Virus record (IMG/VR): IMGVR_UViG_3300027976_000036
Span: 1-64,000 of that record
Direction: 5' to 3' (one strand)
DNA length: 64,000 bases
Source of the DNA: a virus
The first letter of the stretch is position 1. Each line of letters begins with the position of its first letter. Below are positions 34,406 to 47,200 of the stretch, in pieces. The notes under the pieces were generated by a model. The model did no database searches. It was not told where the DNA came from and saw only the letters and a list, made by a program, of their open reading frames with translations. The translations under genes and the position numbers were made by a program.

Positions 34406-35178
34406 AATTTAATACCTTGAAAATTTTCACAAATGAAGAAATTTTGGAAATCAATAGGATAGCGGCTTTGTGTACTCTAAAATATCAGAGTACACAAACA
34501 CACTCTAATGAAACAAAGAAATTTTTAGAATCTCTTTGTAATTATATTGGGTATTTCACCTTAAAGATGTGCAAGTTTCAAAGTCAGGATTGTAATGAAA
34601 ATTTAAGCGTTGGTTTTCTTGCTGCATATTCAGCAATCGAGACATACAATAAAGATCATTCCTTTCTTAATCATCTAAAAATCAACATTGAATTTAAGGT
34701 AAGGAATTCTTATTTTAATAGCAAAATTCCAAAATCAATGTTGAAATTTACTTCACGGGTAAGCCGTGCTCATACGAAGTCATATAAAAAATGGGTGCAG
34801 TCTACGGAAGTGTCTGAACTTTCTGATAATGAAAAAATTGAAAAATATTCATCTATTCACAATTTGAAACCCGAAGCGGTTAAAATGATGCATGAATATA
34901 TTAGTACGGCTGTTTTTGCGCCAAAAGAAGAGGGAGGCATTAACGTTTATTCAATTGAAAAACTACCACAAGAAAAACAGTATATGTTATCTAAAGTTAT
35001 GGAGTATGTCGAAGATAACTTCACAGATAATCAAAAACAAATATTGCAAAATTATTGTACGGAAAAATATTCCGTACAAGAATTTTGTTTATCGGCTGGA
35101 TACACGCCTCAGAATTATTCAATTCATCTAGAAAAAATTACAGATAGACTTAAGAAAAGGTTTAGTAATTTTCTCTAA
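34402..35178 (+). CDS. Sigma-factor-like protein, possible late transcription sigma (T4 gp55 analogue)
   Basis: 258 residues, start at the ATGA overlap with the deaminase. Residues 65-105 resemble sigma region 2 (ENLSVGFLAAYSAIETYN...FLNHLKINIEFKVRNSY, compare the LIQEGNIGLMRAVEKFD...FSTYA pattern). The C-terminal 50 residues resemble a region-4 helix-turn-helix (FTDNQKQILQNYCTEKYSVQEFC...). Size is between T4 gp55 (185 aa) and host sigma factors. It would redirect host RNA polymerase, most likely to late promoters; the TATAAATA box at 26273 may be a target. Assignment is from pattern, not from alignment. Confidence 0.72.
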   Translation: MKFNTLKIFTNEEILEINRIAALCTLKYQSTQTHSNETKKFLESLCNYIGYFTLKMCKFQSQDCNENLSVGFLAAYSAIETYNKDHSFLNHLKINIEFKVRNSYFNSKIPKSMLKFTSRVSRAHTKSYKKWVQSTEVSELSDNEKIEKYSSIHNLKPEAVKMMHEYISTAVFAPKEEGGINVYSIEKLPQEKQYMLSKVMEYVEDNFTDNQKQILQNYCTEKYSVQEFCLSAGYTPQNYSIHLEKITDRLKKRFSNFL

Positions 35179-35213
35179 AAAAAAGCGCGATAGATTTCTA
35201 TCGCGCTTTTTTT
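35177..35213. terminator. Bidirectional terminator between convergent genes
   Basis: An A-run, a GC-rich stem (AGCGCGATAGA with its complement) and a T-run form an 18-bp stem that can end transcription from both sides. It separates the + strand block from the - strand giant gene. Confidence 0.95.
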
Positions 35214-35219
35214 ATTACT

Positions 35220-38200
35220 TTATTTATCAGCCTTTGTTTGTAATAATTCTCTCGTGTTTCTAGCTATTTGTACTCTGAGAGTTAACTGATCTTTCTTCTC
35301 ACCTTCAGGAGTTTTCTTCAGAGCTGCTTCGAGTTGGTGTAGGTTCAGCTTAGCTTTTTCTAGTGCGTCGGCATCTCTAACCCTATTCAAATCCGACTCT
35401 TGCTCGCTGTAGGAAGGCGCTTTAGGGTATTCTCTTGGTGTATCTGTGCTGAGGGTAACCGGTGTTCTAGATATCACCTTCGGTGTCCCTAGACTCACAG
35501 CCCCCTCAACTTGATCCTTCGGCTTCCTGCTCTTCAGGATTGCTACTCTTAATCCAATTCTGATTCCTTCTAATGTTTCTTTTCTCATTTTAATGTAGTC
35601 TTCAAAAGTAAAGTCAGAAAAATAAGATTGTAATTTCATTATTTTTCTATATTCTTCTATTTTACTTTCCCCTTCAATTTCCAAGCGAGCTATTTTTTTC
35701 TTCAAATTTTCAACGACAGAATTATTACTATCTACCATACCTTCGTCGGTTTTTTGTTTTTCTGTTTTTTTCGTTTTTAATTCTTCATCCATGCCAGTAA
35801 TAGATCTCAAGACTTCAGCTTTTGATTTCGGAATAATACCGCTCTCTTCATGAGTAAGGTAATTCATAAATTCAGAATATTCTTTTTGTAGTTTTTTGTC
35901 TGATTGATTAATTTTCCCTCTAGAAAGAATTTTGATTTTGTCGGTAATTTCTAATTTGATATCGCGAATAAATCTTTCCCCTGATGTTCCTAGTCGGGAA
36001 GAAATTTCAGTGTCAAAAAATACACTATCTTCTTTTCCATAATTATTTAAGTTTTCAATATAATTGTTTTTAATAATACTATATTGATCTTTTAAGTTAT
36101 TGAAAACAACAATTAATTCACTATTGTTTTCTGACTCACTATAGAATGATAGTAAATCAGAAATCAAATTAATTTTTGCATAAGTTTCTAATTTAATCTC
36201 TTCAATAATTTTTGTTTTGATAAAATTGGAGATGATTTCCAATGATTCATCACTTATTACATGATTACTGTTTGATTCAGAGGGCATATTATAGCTACGC
36301 TTATAATTGTTAATCATTGTATCAACATCATAATTTTGCTCTAGTTTTTCATCGTCTTGGCAAATTGTGATTAGTTTTTCTAGTAATTCATTAGATTCGT
36401 CTAGAGAATTATTACTATAAATTTTTGTAGCTAAATTGATTTTTCTGATAAATCTCTCTTCAATATTTGCCACTTTAAATTTGATTTTATAGAAATCAAA
36501 AAGATGTAAACTCAATTTATCCATATATTCTTCTAGAGAATCCATAATTTCCATTAGTTTTTCTCTAGATTGTTCTGGATTGTCTTCGTCAATTTCTAAT
36601 TCTGAATAATCTGGAATTGATATTTTGTTCAGTTCTTTAGCTGTTTTCATTATTTCAATAAAGCTTTCATCTTCTTTGAATGTCTTATCATCACCAACAC
36701 CAAGTTCTAGCATTTTTTCCTTGTATAAAACAAGAGCACTACCACTATTATTCTTAGTTAATCCTAGTTCGTCTTCTTTTTTACTACAACTTATTTCACT
36801 TGATTCAATTTCTTCTTTGGTTTTTAAATATTTTTTAAAGGTTTTTTTGTTTGCCTTCACATTTTCCAAAATAGTTTCATCTGATATACTTTCAATTAAT
36901 GAGATTAAGTATTCTTTATAATTAAGAATAATCTTTGGTCTGAATTGTCTAGTAAGATTAACAAATTGGTTAAATGAATAATCACCACCATCCAATCTTA
37001 CCTTCATTCTAGCTGTATTATGTGTACCAAATTTTTTATCAGCACCACTGTTTTTGTGATTTCTATGCACAGCGTCATTATTATACATTGACATCACATG
37101 ATCTGAAATTGTATACAAGAAATCTTTATCGTCTTCAATACTTAAATCAATTTCGAATTGATTTGTTAGAGAATCATTTACAATTTTTTCTCTTGGTGTA
37201 GTAAAGTAAATTTTTTGAGTTTGTTTTTTGTTCTCTTCTATGTTTTTTCTTTGTTTCACCACATCCTCTGCTGAAGACAGAATATTTGCCTTGAGTATTA
37301 TAAGTTCGTCTAGTTCTTGCCCTGAAGACGTATCAGAGTCTTCGTATTCTTTTAGAATAGATTCTAGCTCTAATTTCTTTGCTTCCAATGCAAGAATTTC
37401 AACCTCTCTTTTTCTCTTTTCTTCTGAGATTAAAGAAAGGTTCAGCTGTAGACTTCTGATTAATTCTCTAAAAGCATTAATATTTTTAGAGAAAAGCTCA
37501 ACACTTTTTTCTTCCATTGTTTCAATACTTTTTTCCAATTTTTCTATTTCAGATACTAATACAGTTATTCCTTTTAATCCATCAGATTCTGTTGAATTTT
37601 GTATATTAGTAATTTCTTGTTTAATATCTTCAATATCTTTATCAACTCTAATGATTGAAACAGATATATTAATATATGATTCTCTTGCATCACTTGTAAT
37701 AATTGGTTCGTCGAATTCTCTTAAGGCTTCATTTTTAAACATTAATTCCGTAACAACAAACTGAAGATCAGTTCTTTCTGTTTTCATTTCCGCCAGAGCT
37801 ACAGCAAACTTTGAAATATTTTCGAAATTTTCTATTTTTGGTTTTGGCGCTGAAGCATCTCCTATACTTTTCCAAACAGCATACGCTGTTCTGTATTCAG
37901 CATCATATTTATTCATTTTGTCTATTTCAACATCTTTTAAAGCTAGTTTAATTTTAGCTTCGACCAATTTATCATCTTGTTCTTCGTTAACTTTAACTTT
38001 GCTCTTTAATATGATTTTATCAATATTGTCAATAGTTGTTTTAATTTTCCCAACTTTACTATCAAATAATGGCTTAATTGTTTTAAATGGTTCAAAATTA
38101 TTAAAGAAAGCTGAAAAAATGTTTGACAATTCAGATTTTTTCACCGCTTGAATAATTGCTTCCACATTTCGAGAAACTCCATCATCAGAAAATGAACCAC

Positions 38201-41200
38201 CATATATTTTAGATAAATTTTTCTCTTTTATTTGAGTAATTTTTTCATCATGTGATAAAGTAGGAGAAATATTGTTCAAACTACAAATAATTTCAATCAA
38301 TACTGTAGAAACCTCATCTATAAAAACAACATAATCATCAATATTGTTTTGCTCTAAGTCTTCATCACAAATTTTTGTGTAATTTTTTAGAGACAAATAT
38401 ACATTATATACAACTTCTGGAATTATGTATAAACTATTGTTGATTTTGAATATATCTATTGAAGTTAAGTATCCATTATATTGACCTTTACCACTATTTT
38501 GTCTAGCAAACATATTGATAAAGGCGTTTCCTGATGAATACTTGGGGTCCATACTCAAATACTCGCCACCCGTAATGGGTTTAGCTAAGTCTACTATTTT
38601 TTGGAATTCATCTTTTCTGACCTTGTGAACCACGACAGATCTATTCTCAGGATCTCCTGACTCCAATGCTTTCAGAACAACTGTTTTAGCATCTATCTCT
38701 AATTCAATATTATTGAGAATATTTGTATTCCTTGTAATAGAGCTGTTGGCACCACGAATCTGTTGATCCAACACTCCTTCATTCTCAAGAGATTCTTTAG
38801 CTCTATCAATTTTTTCCTGTGTGTGTTGTCTTGATTTAAAAAGTCTGAACAACTCACCCTTGACTTTCTGATACTGTCGAGTCTGCTCAGTGTCTGCGAT
38901 GAACGGTGTTGACACAGAAGCTTCTGTATCAACGGTCAAAGTTGTTAGACTTTTAATTTTACCCTGAAGGCTTGCTTGGTCGCTTCTTATGTTCTTAAGA
39001 AATGGGTCAAGATCCAAAATAATATTTTCAATATCAACATTTGATATGTTTTCTTCTAGGAGAATATTAACTTGAATCAAATAATCAAGAACAACCTCTT
39101 TAAAGATTCTTTTACCATCTTCACCTTGGTCTACTTGATTATTTGTGATACGTGTTTTACCAAAGAACTCAGCAAAAGCTTCTTCGAGTTTACTTTCATA
39201 GTAATCTTTATTCGCTTCCATCACTTTTACATCTTTGACTAACGCCTTGAATTTACTTGATGAAGTGTCAGGCACTGCCCCAATATCAAAACTGAACGTA
39301 GTATTATTGATGTTGTTAATTCCAACAAAACTCTCCAGAGTTTCTTCCTCTTCTGATTCAATCAGATTTTTTATTTTACTAATTGTAAAATATTTATTAA
39401 TAGTAGAATCAAAAGATTCTTTGTTATTAATTCTTACTCTTCTATAGTGATTTCTATCTAATCTATCTATTTCATCTTCTTTCAATTCATTTTCTGGTGC
39501 ATGTTCATCTTCATCCTCAGATGTAAAAATTGCACTATTAACTATTTTGAGATGCTTTATAAACTCTTGTAAATCTTTATCGAATTTATCCATATCTCTT
39601 CTGTTTTCTCTACCTTTACCAAATACAGATTTATTTGTATTCGTTGCTATTATGGTTTTGATGAGATAATTATATAATTTCTTGATTGCTCCAAGATTAG
39701 AGTTTATGTCTCTTTCCTTCAAGGTACTACTGTTTGCTTGAGAGATAAACATCATTACACAATTTTTAAAACCTTCGAAAATATCAATATCAATATCTCT
39801 GTCTCTCAATTTATTTCTAAGATATGAACCCCTTCTAAGGTATTCATCGATAATTTTCTTTAATGCCATGAAGATGTTTTTACTAGCCAGGTTTTCAAAG
39901 TTTCTAAATGAATTTTTTGAATCAATATCTCGGCCAACTTTATTAAGTTGGGCTTTTAATAAAGTTTCTTTTTCTTGATACTCTTCTAAAACTTTTGGAT
40001 CAAGTGGTTCCTCCCGATCTTTTGCTTCGGCTTTTTTCTTTCCAAATTCTTCTCCTAATTCTCTATATTCTTTACCCAAAATCTCTTTTTCATCTATTAA
40101 ATCAGAATATTCTTCTGTTTCTTTTTTAAAAGAAACATGGTCTCTACCTTCATAGTCAGCAATTATTCTATTTCTAACAACATTACCTAATCCACTTTGA
40201 GATATAATATTTTGTTTTTCTTCAGTATATTTTTGTGAAATAGAAGAAGCCTCTTTCATTAATTCATTATTTTCTTCTAATTTCTTTTCTAAATCTTTTC
40301 TAAATTTATTTAGCTCTAAATTGTAAGAAAATGGAGTTTTCTTTGAAACTAAAAATTCTGTAATTTTTAAAATTTCGTCAAGAGATTTACTATTATTTTC
40401 AATCACGTCTGAATAATCTTTTTTATTTCTTTTATTGCCTAATTTATCAGATTTTAATTGAAATTTGGCTTTAAAATTACTATCAATTGTATAATCTTTT
40501 TCTGTTTCAAAATTTTTGCTAGTCTGGCTTGATGTACTTAAATGGAAGTCAACCAGATCTTGCCCTGCGCTTTCAATTGTATCAGATTTAATTTCTGTGG
40601 TTTTCTGTTTGACATCCTCTACGGTGATTCTATTACGTAATTCCATAGTGATTCTTTGTAGAATTGCCACATTAATGCCGTTGTTCTTAAAAAAGATATT
40701 AATAAATTCTCTAAAAAGAGTTACAACATTTACAGTAATTTTATCGCCCATTATCGTTTTTTCAGCTCTAATATCGGCAATATTTCTATTAACCACTTCA
40801 GAAGCATTTGAATATTCTTCTACAAGCTCTTTCGATTTCGTGTATAAATCAGATGACTCTTTATTATCAAGAAAACCATTTTTTGCATGTTGTTTATATC
40901 TTTCACTCAATTCTTTTGAATTATCTCTGTACTCATTGAATCTCTCAAGAGGATAATCACCTTGATTGTTTAATGATAAATCAATTTGTTCTGATTCAAT
41001 TGATGTTAATTTCATTTTTAATCTAATTTGATCAATGGTAACAAATGATTTTAGATAGTCAACTAAAGTTTTTCCCGCTTTAATATTTTTTGCAATACTA
41101 TCTATTTTTGGTAATAAACCTTTAGTAATCTTATCCGCATCATCAGGATTTGCATCGCTATTACCCTCTAAGAAATAAAGCATATTTTCAACACTATTAT

Positions 41201-44200
41201 TCATACTGGCTCGTATTGCAACAATTTCCTCTAGATAAACAGATGGGAGAACATTGGCATTGCCAGAGGTTTCTCTTGAAAGCTTTTTCATTCTATTGGT
41301 GATTTCCAATATTTCTTTTTTAATGTCTTCTATTTGTACAATTATTATTCTGCCATCAGCATCTAGATCTTCATATGAATCGACATTTAACTCTTCTAAA
41401 ATATCATAATAATGCTTTAATTCTTCTTGTTTATCATCAAGCAAAGTTCTTAAAAGATCCATCTGATTACTGTCTTCTAATAATCTTTCTTTGATATATA
41501 ATCTATCTGCATTTTTTTCAAATTCTTCTTTATAATCTTGAATAAAATTATTATCTTCAGCATTTTGGCTTATTTTGCTTTCGCTCATTTCTTTTCTTGA
41601 TAACTTACGACCCTTTAGGATTTTTTCTAATATTTCTTCTGGAATATCGATATAGTTTTCAATTTTGACTTCAGGTGTGCCCTCATCGTTAAACTTTACT
41701 ATATTTATATGATTTTTTATAAACTCATAAGCTTCTTGTACCAATTCTTCTCCGACTGGTATGAAAGTTTTTCTGTATTCTCTTTCTTCTTCTTGTGTTT
41801 CAAAAACTGGTTTAGCTTTATAGTTTTCTTTATATTCATCATCTTCTCTGATATAAGCTATATCAATACCAATATTTTTTAAAAATGAATCATCTGTAAA
41901 TTTATAATTTTTCTTTTGTGCAATCTTTCTGCCTTCTTTAGTTAATCCAATTGCAGAAAATAAAAGTGAATTATTTAAACCTAAATCGCTAACGTGAAGT
42001 GATTTAGTTTCATCTCCAAAATCTTCAAAGATATCTTTGATATAATATGCACAAATAGATTTAAACCTACTTGACTCTTTAAATTGTTTAAATAACATAG
42101 TAAATTCAGGAACCAATTTATCATTTTTATTTTTATTATTTAAGATAATAATTTCTTTATTATCTTCTGTTAATTTTGCTTTGTCTTCATCAGATAAATC
42201 TTTATTGATTTTTTTCAATGGAAGAATGTTGTCTTCTGAATTCCATCTATCAATTGCTTCTTTATTTACTTTACAAAAATCTTTAACAATCATTCTTTCA
42301 AGATCAGAAGAAGACACCCCTGAACTTGATGAAGTTTGTCCATTGAATCTTCTCTCAATCATATTCATCGTCAAGCGTCTACGTGCAGCCGTTTGACGAT
42401 GCTTGGCGACTACCTGCTCTGACATGGCCGTGAGGACCGCCAATTCCTTGTCTACGACCTCTTCTCCACCCTCGATGCGGTGCGAGATAAGCCGCGACAG
42501 CTTCATACAATCAGCAATCAACGCTTGTGTTTGTTCTACATAAATATCATATGATTCTTTTATCTCTCTATCTATTTCACCATAATTTTCATGTATGATT
42601 TTTAACTTAGCTGAAGAACTTTCCGTTCTACCACTATTACCATTTGTGAAAATAGATGTTAAGTATTCAGAAGTTTCATCAATATTCGTTTGAATACTAT
42701 AAATACTTGTAGTAATGTTCTGTATATTTTCATATTTTTCGATGATTAATCTAAGAAAATCTGATTTATTATACTGATGAATTCTTTTCATTTCTATAGG
42801 AGAAGGTACATATTCCATTAATAAATTAACCAAAACCTCTAGTTCATTTTTATCTAATGCCACTTCTCTATTCATATTAAACATTGTATTAATCAATGAA
42901 ATTACGAAAGGGAAACCATTTTCACTTTGAGAAATGAGACCCCCTGCATAAGCTAATGTTTTATTCCCATTTTGTTTTACAAAATCTTTAATTGAAGAAA
43001 AATCTACAATATTAGGAACATCATTCATATTAAGTTCTTCAAGGACTTTATTATATTTTGTTCTATTGTTTGGGTTTGTATCCTTAACTCTGGCAGAATA
43101 TAGTTTCATAAATTGATTAATATTTAAACCAAAATTACTCCCTATTTCTTCTAATAGATTTTTATATACGTTTTCTGCTTCCGGGAGTGTTTCCGTAAAA
43201 TGAACTTGGTGAAGGTTGGATATTTTACCACCTATCTTATCAAAATTGATAGATAATAACTGCTGGACTTTCCAAAACCCACAAATAGATTTTAATTGTT
43301 TAATAATTGAAACATCTCTAATTGTATCGAATTCTTTTTCTTTTCTATCCCATTCTTTTAGAAGCTCATTAAACTCGTTTCTTTTTTCAAAAAGAAAGTT
43401 TTGGTCAATAAAGTCTTCAGTAAATTTTTTGCCGAGTGCTGAGGATTTGTTAGATAGTCTTTTAGTGTTTACTTTTTTATACCCTTCTAAGTTTCCATCT
43501 TTGTAGATAGCCACATCAGCCATGTCCAAGTTTGAATTTCGGGCATTTTTTTGTTGTTCTAGAATTTCATCTAATTTATCTTGAGTATCCTTCTCAAAAG
43601 CAAGTGACTGAATTTCATAAAGATATTCGTCTTTTATTTTTGATTTCAAATCACTTTCCGTATATAAGGAATTATCATAACTAGACGGATTAATGTCTAA
43701 TCTTAGTTTTTCATCAATTTCCTCTTCTAGTTTAGCAGTAAATTCATTAAGTGCTGCTTCTTGCTCTATTCCAAAATTGTCTTTCTCAAATTTCTTTTTC
43801 TCTGCAATTTCAGAAATTGCATTTTCGTCGTTTTTGCTTTCGTAAACTATATCACTTTTTAAAGTTTCCCACTCTTCTTTAATTTCATTAATTTTATATA
43901 ATTTTTTGATCTTATCAAGTGTTTCATCTTGTTCGATATCAACAACAAGTTTTTCAATATATGGATCTAAAAGTGTTTCTTTTAATTCTTTTAATTTGTA
44001 AGATGAATTATCTAGATTTTCATCATTTACAAATCCTGTATGTAATTTTGCTAATGTATCTGCATTTGGATTATAGTTAAAGTAAAAATCTAATGCAGAT
44101 ACAGCGTGATTTTTTCTCATTAATAAAACATGCATATGAAGTAGAATTGGAATTTGGTATTTCTTTTCGTCTGTTTTATCTTGATATTCAACTGTTTCAT

Positions 44201-47200
44201 CGCTATTTAGAATCTCGTTTAAACTGATACTTACATCTTTTCCGTCAACTTTTTTCTCCATAATATCTTTATACGATCTATTATCAGTTGTATAAATTGA
44301 AGTATTTCCTGACAAAATTTCATTATAGAAATCTAAATGTTGTTCTTTAAGTTTTTCTAATTGGGCATATCTCTCTTTTTTAACGCCTTTTAATTCATTA
44401 TTCTTATATCTGGTATATTCTGTATTCATAATTATATAGAATATAAATGTAGTAATATTGTTCTTTAAATTTAACAACGTTCTTGCTAAATTATCAACAT
44501 CATTTATTTGGGTAGACGTGCCTGTTGGCAACATATTCGTTAAGTCAGTGTACATATTCTGACTATTGATCATAACTTTTTCGAGAATTGATAATTCGGC
44601 TTTCATTTGAACAAATTTTTCAGCCGTCCCTGAATCAATTTGCTTAACTACTTGCGGTACATTTCCAACTGCTGTAAGACCATTTTTTTTGATATCTTCC
44701 TCTTTCTTCTCGGATGCACTTCCAATAAAACTATTTACGAATTTGGCCAGATTCTCTCTTACTTCAGGAGACATTTGTGTTCTAGCAATTTTTTTGTTAA
44801 ATTTATCAAAGTGTTCTATTCCTGAATTATTTAGCATTTCAACAACTAAATCTTGAGGAATATCAAACAACTCATCAAAAACAGGAAGTAATACTTTCAT
44901 AATACTGTTGATAGCTTTACCGTCTTGCTTCATTCGTGGTAAACTAATCATCATTAGTTTATTATATTCATCATGAAAATCACTCAATACTCTGTCTTTA
45001 GACTCTCCAGTAAAAGAAAACTCAATAAAGTGATTGAATTTATTAAGAATTTCGTCTTTCTCTATTGTTTTTCTGTTTAAAATTTCTTCTAGTTTTATTA
45101 TTTGATCATCAAATAATTTTAATTTTGTTTTTTCATCATCACTTAGAGATAAACTATAACCCCCTAAAGATTGTGCTAATTCTTCACGAGCTTCAGTTGT
45201 TAAAAATATTTCAATATTAATATTTGATTGAAATTTTTTAAATGTTTCTTTTACGGAATCAATATAAGATTCTGTTTTAAGTTTACCAACTGATTTTAGA
45301 TGAAACAACTCTGTAATTAAATTTTCTTTATCCTTCTCAGTTGGACTACCTGTCTCTTTTTGAATGTCTTGAGCTTTTGATAGATTATCAAAAAATACCA
45401 CAGAAGTTTCTCTTACAAAATCTTCAATAGCTTGCAAATCGTTATTAGATTTAATAAATTGATTAAGCGTAACATTAATAACATCATTTAATTTCGTGAA
45501 AAGATTTTGTAGTACTTCTGTTTTGTTTGATAATTCTCTTAATGTTTCAAAGGATTTCCCCAATAAAACAAATTCTGTTTTAATATTTTCTGAATTTGTT
45601 TCCACACCAATATCAATTTTCAATACATTTGCAAGTTGTTTAAATCCACTTTCTTCGTTGGAGTTTAACAATTTCACGAAGTTTTTAATAAAACCAGAGC
45701 TTTCTGTTGGCGTATTTGTTTTTGTATTTTCAATTTTCTTAGCAACAGTGGCTAAAGTAATCCACTCATTAATTTTAGCTAATTCAATAATTTTATCTGT
45801 ATTATCTTTAATTTTTTGATTTAGTTCATCAATTTTCGTAACATCAACTTCTTCAATATTCGCAACATCTACTTCTTTATCATAGGGTGTTATAAACATT
45901 GAACCATCAGCGGTTAAAATAGTTTTTTCAAAGTCAATCATTGACTCTCTTATTGCACTATTAAATTTCTTAAAATATGCAACATACTCAGAAAGCTTGG
46001 TAAATTCTTTTACTTCTACAGTTCCATCTTCGTTTACTGTTGCTCTATTTGTGCCTAATGATAAAATAATTTTTTTCACTAATAGATCGTTTTCTGATCT
46101 GTTAACTTTTAAGTGGTTGACAAGCTTGATTAAAAATTCATCATTATCCACATCTAAGGGGGCGGCTCCATCGTGATATTTGATTGCACGTTCTTTCTGT
46201 GTATCAATCAGTTTCGGCAAGATTCTTAAAACCTCTTGATTTGAAGCAAAAGAGTTTTCTGGCGTCTTTGATGGGTAAATTCTATCAATTAATTCAACAA
46301 ATTTAGCTAAATCATAATTGTCTTTACTTAGATTTTTTAATACTGTAACAAGAAAATTAGCTGATATATTATTTAGTGGCCTATCAGTTGGGTTCTCATC
46401 CATTCTATAAGAAAAAATTCTGTTCACAAATGAATCGTTAAGATTAGATTCAACTGTTAGTTTACCCAATCTATCGCGGAGAACATTTCTTTTTTCAATT
46501 TCATTCTCTGCAATAGCTTTTCTTAATATCTCTGTTTTTTTATACAGTGAAGATCTGAATTCATTGTATTCTCGAATTTGTTCATTTTTATCTTCTTCTG
46601 AAATGGTTCCTCGTGATAGTTCATTGCTTAGATTTACAACAAATTTATTATATTGTTGATTTTTTTCATCTAACCAATCTTGAAAAAATTTCAAATTTAA
46701 TATCGCATTGATTGGAATATTTAAAGACATATATTCTTTAACATATTTCAATTTACGATTAATTGGTGAAGAATCTAATACTTCACCAATTTTATCAAAA
46801 ATAGCATTTTTTTCTTTTCTATCACTAGATAAAAATTCTTCTCTTTTCAGATTAATAACTAATTTTTCGTTTTCTTTCTGTCTTCTTTTTTCGCTATCTG
46901 ATAATAAATTGGTATATACATCAATTAATGTACTGTAATCACAGTAATCTAGTCTCTCCAATTGATCTAATTCTTCTTTTAATGCTGTTCTTTTCTTTCT
47001 CTTTTTATTGGTTGCCCCAACAATATAGTTCAATGATCTTGTTACATCTTCTTCGTCAAGATCAAGTAACCAATATTCTGTCTTTTGAGTATCTATTAAC
47101 GCTTCAATTTCCAAAGAAATAATATTATAATCTATGGTTTTTAAATTCTGGTGAACTCCTTGCATTTTTTTGTTAACAACTTGAAACGCTTTTAGGATAT

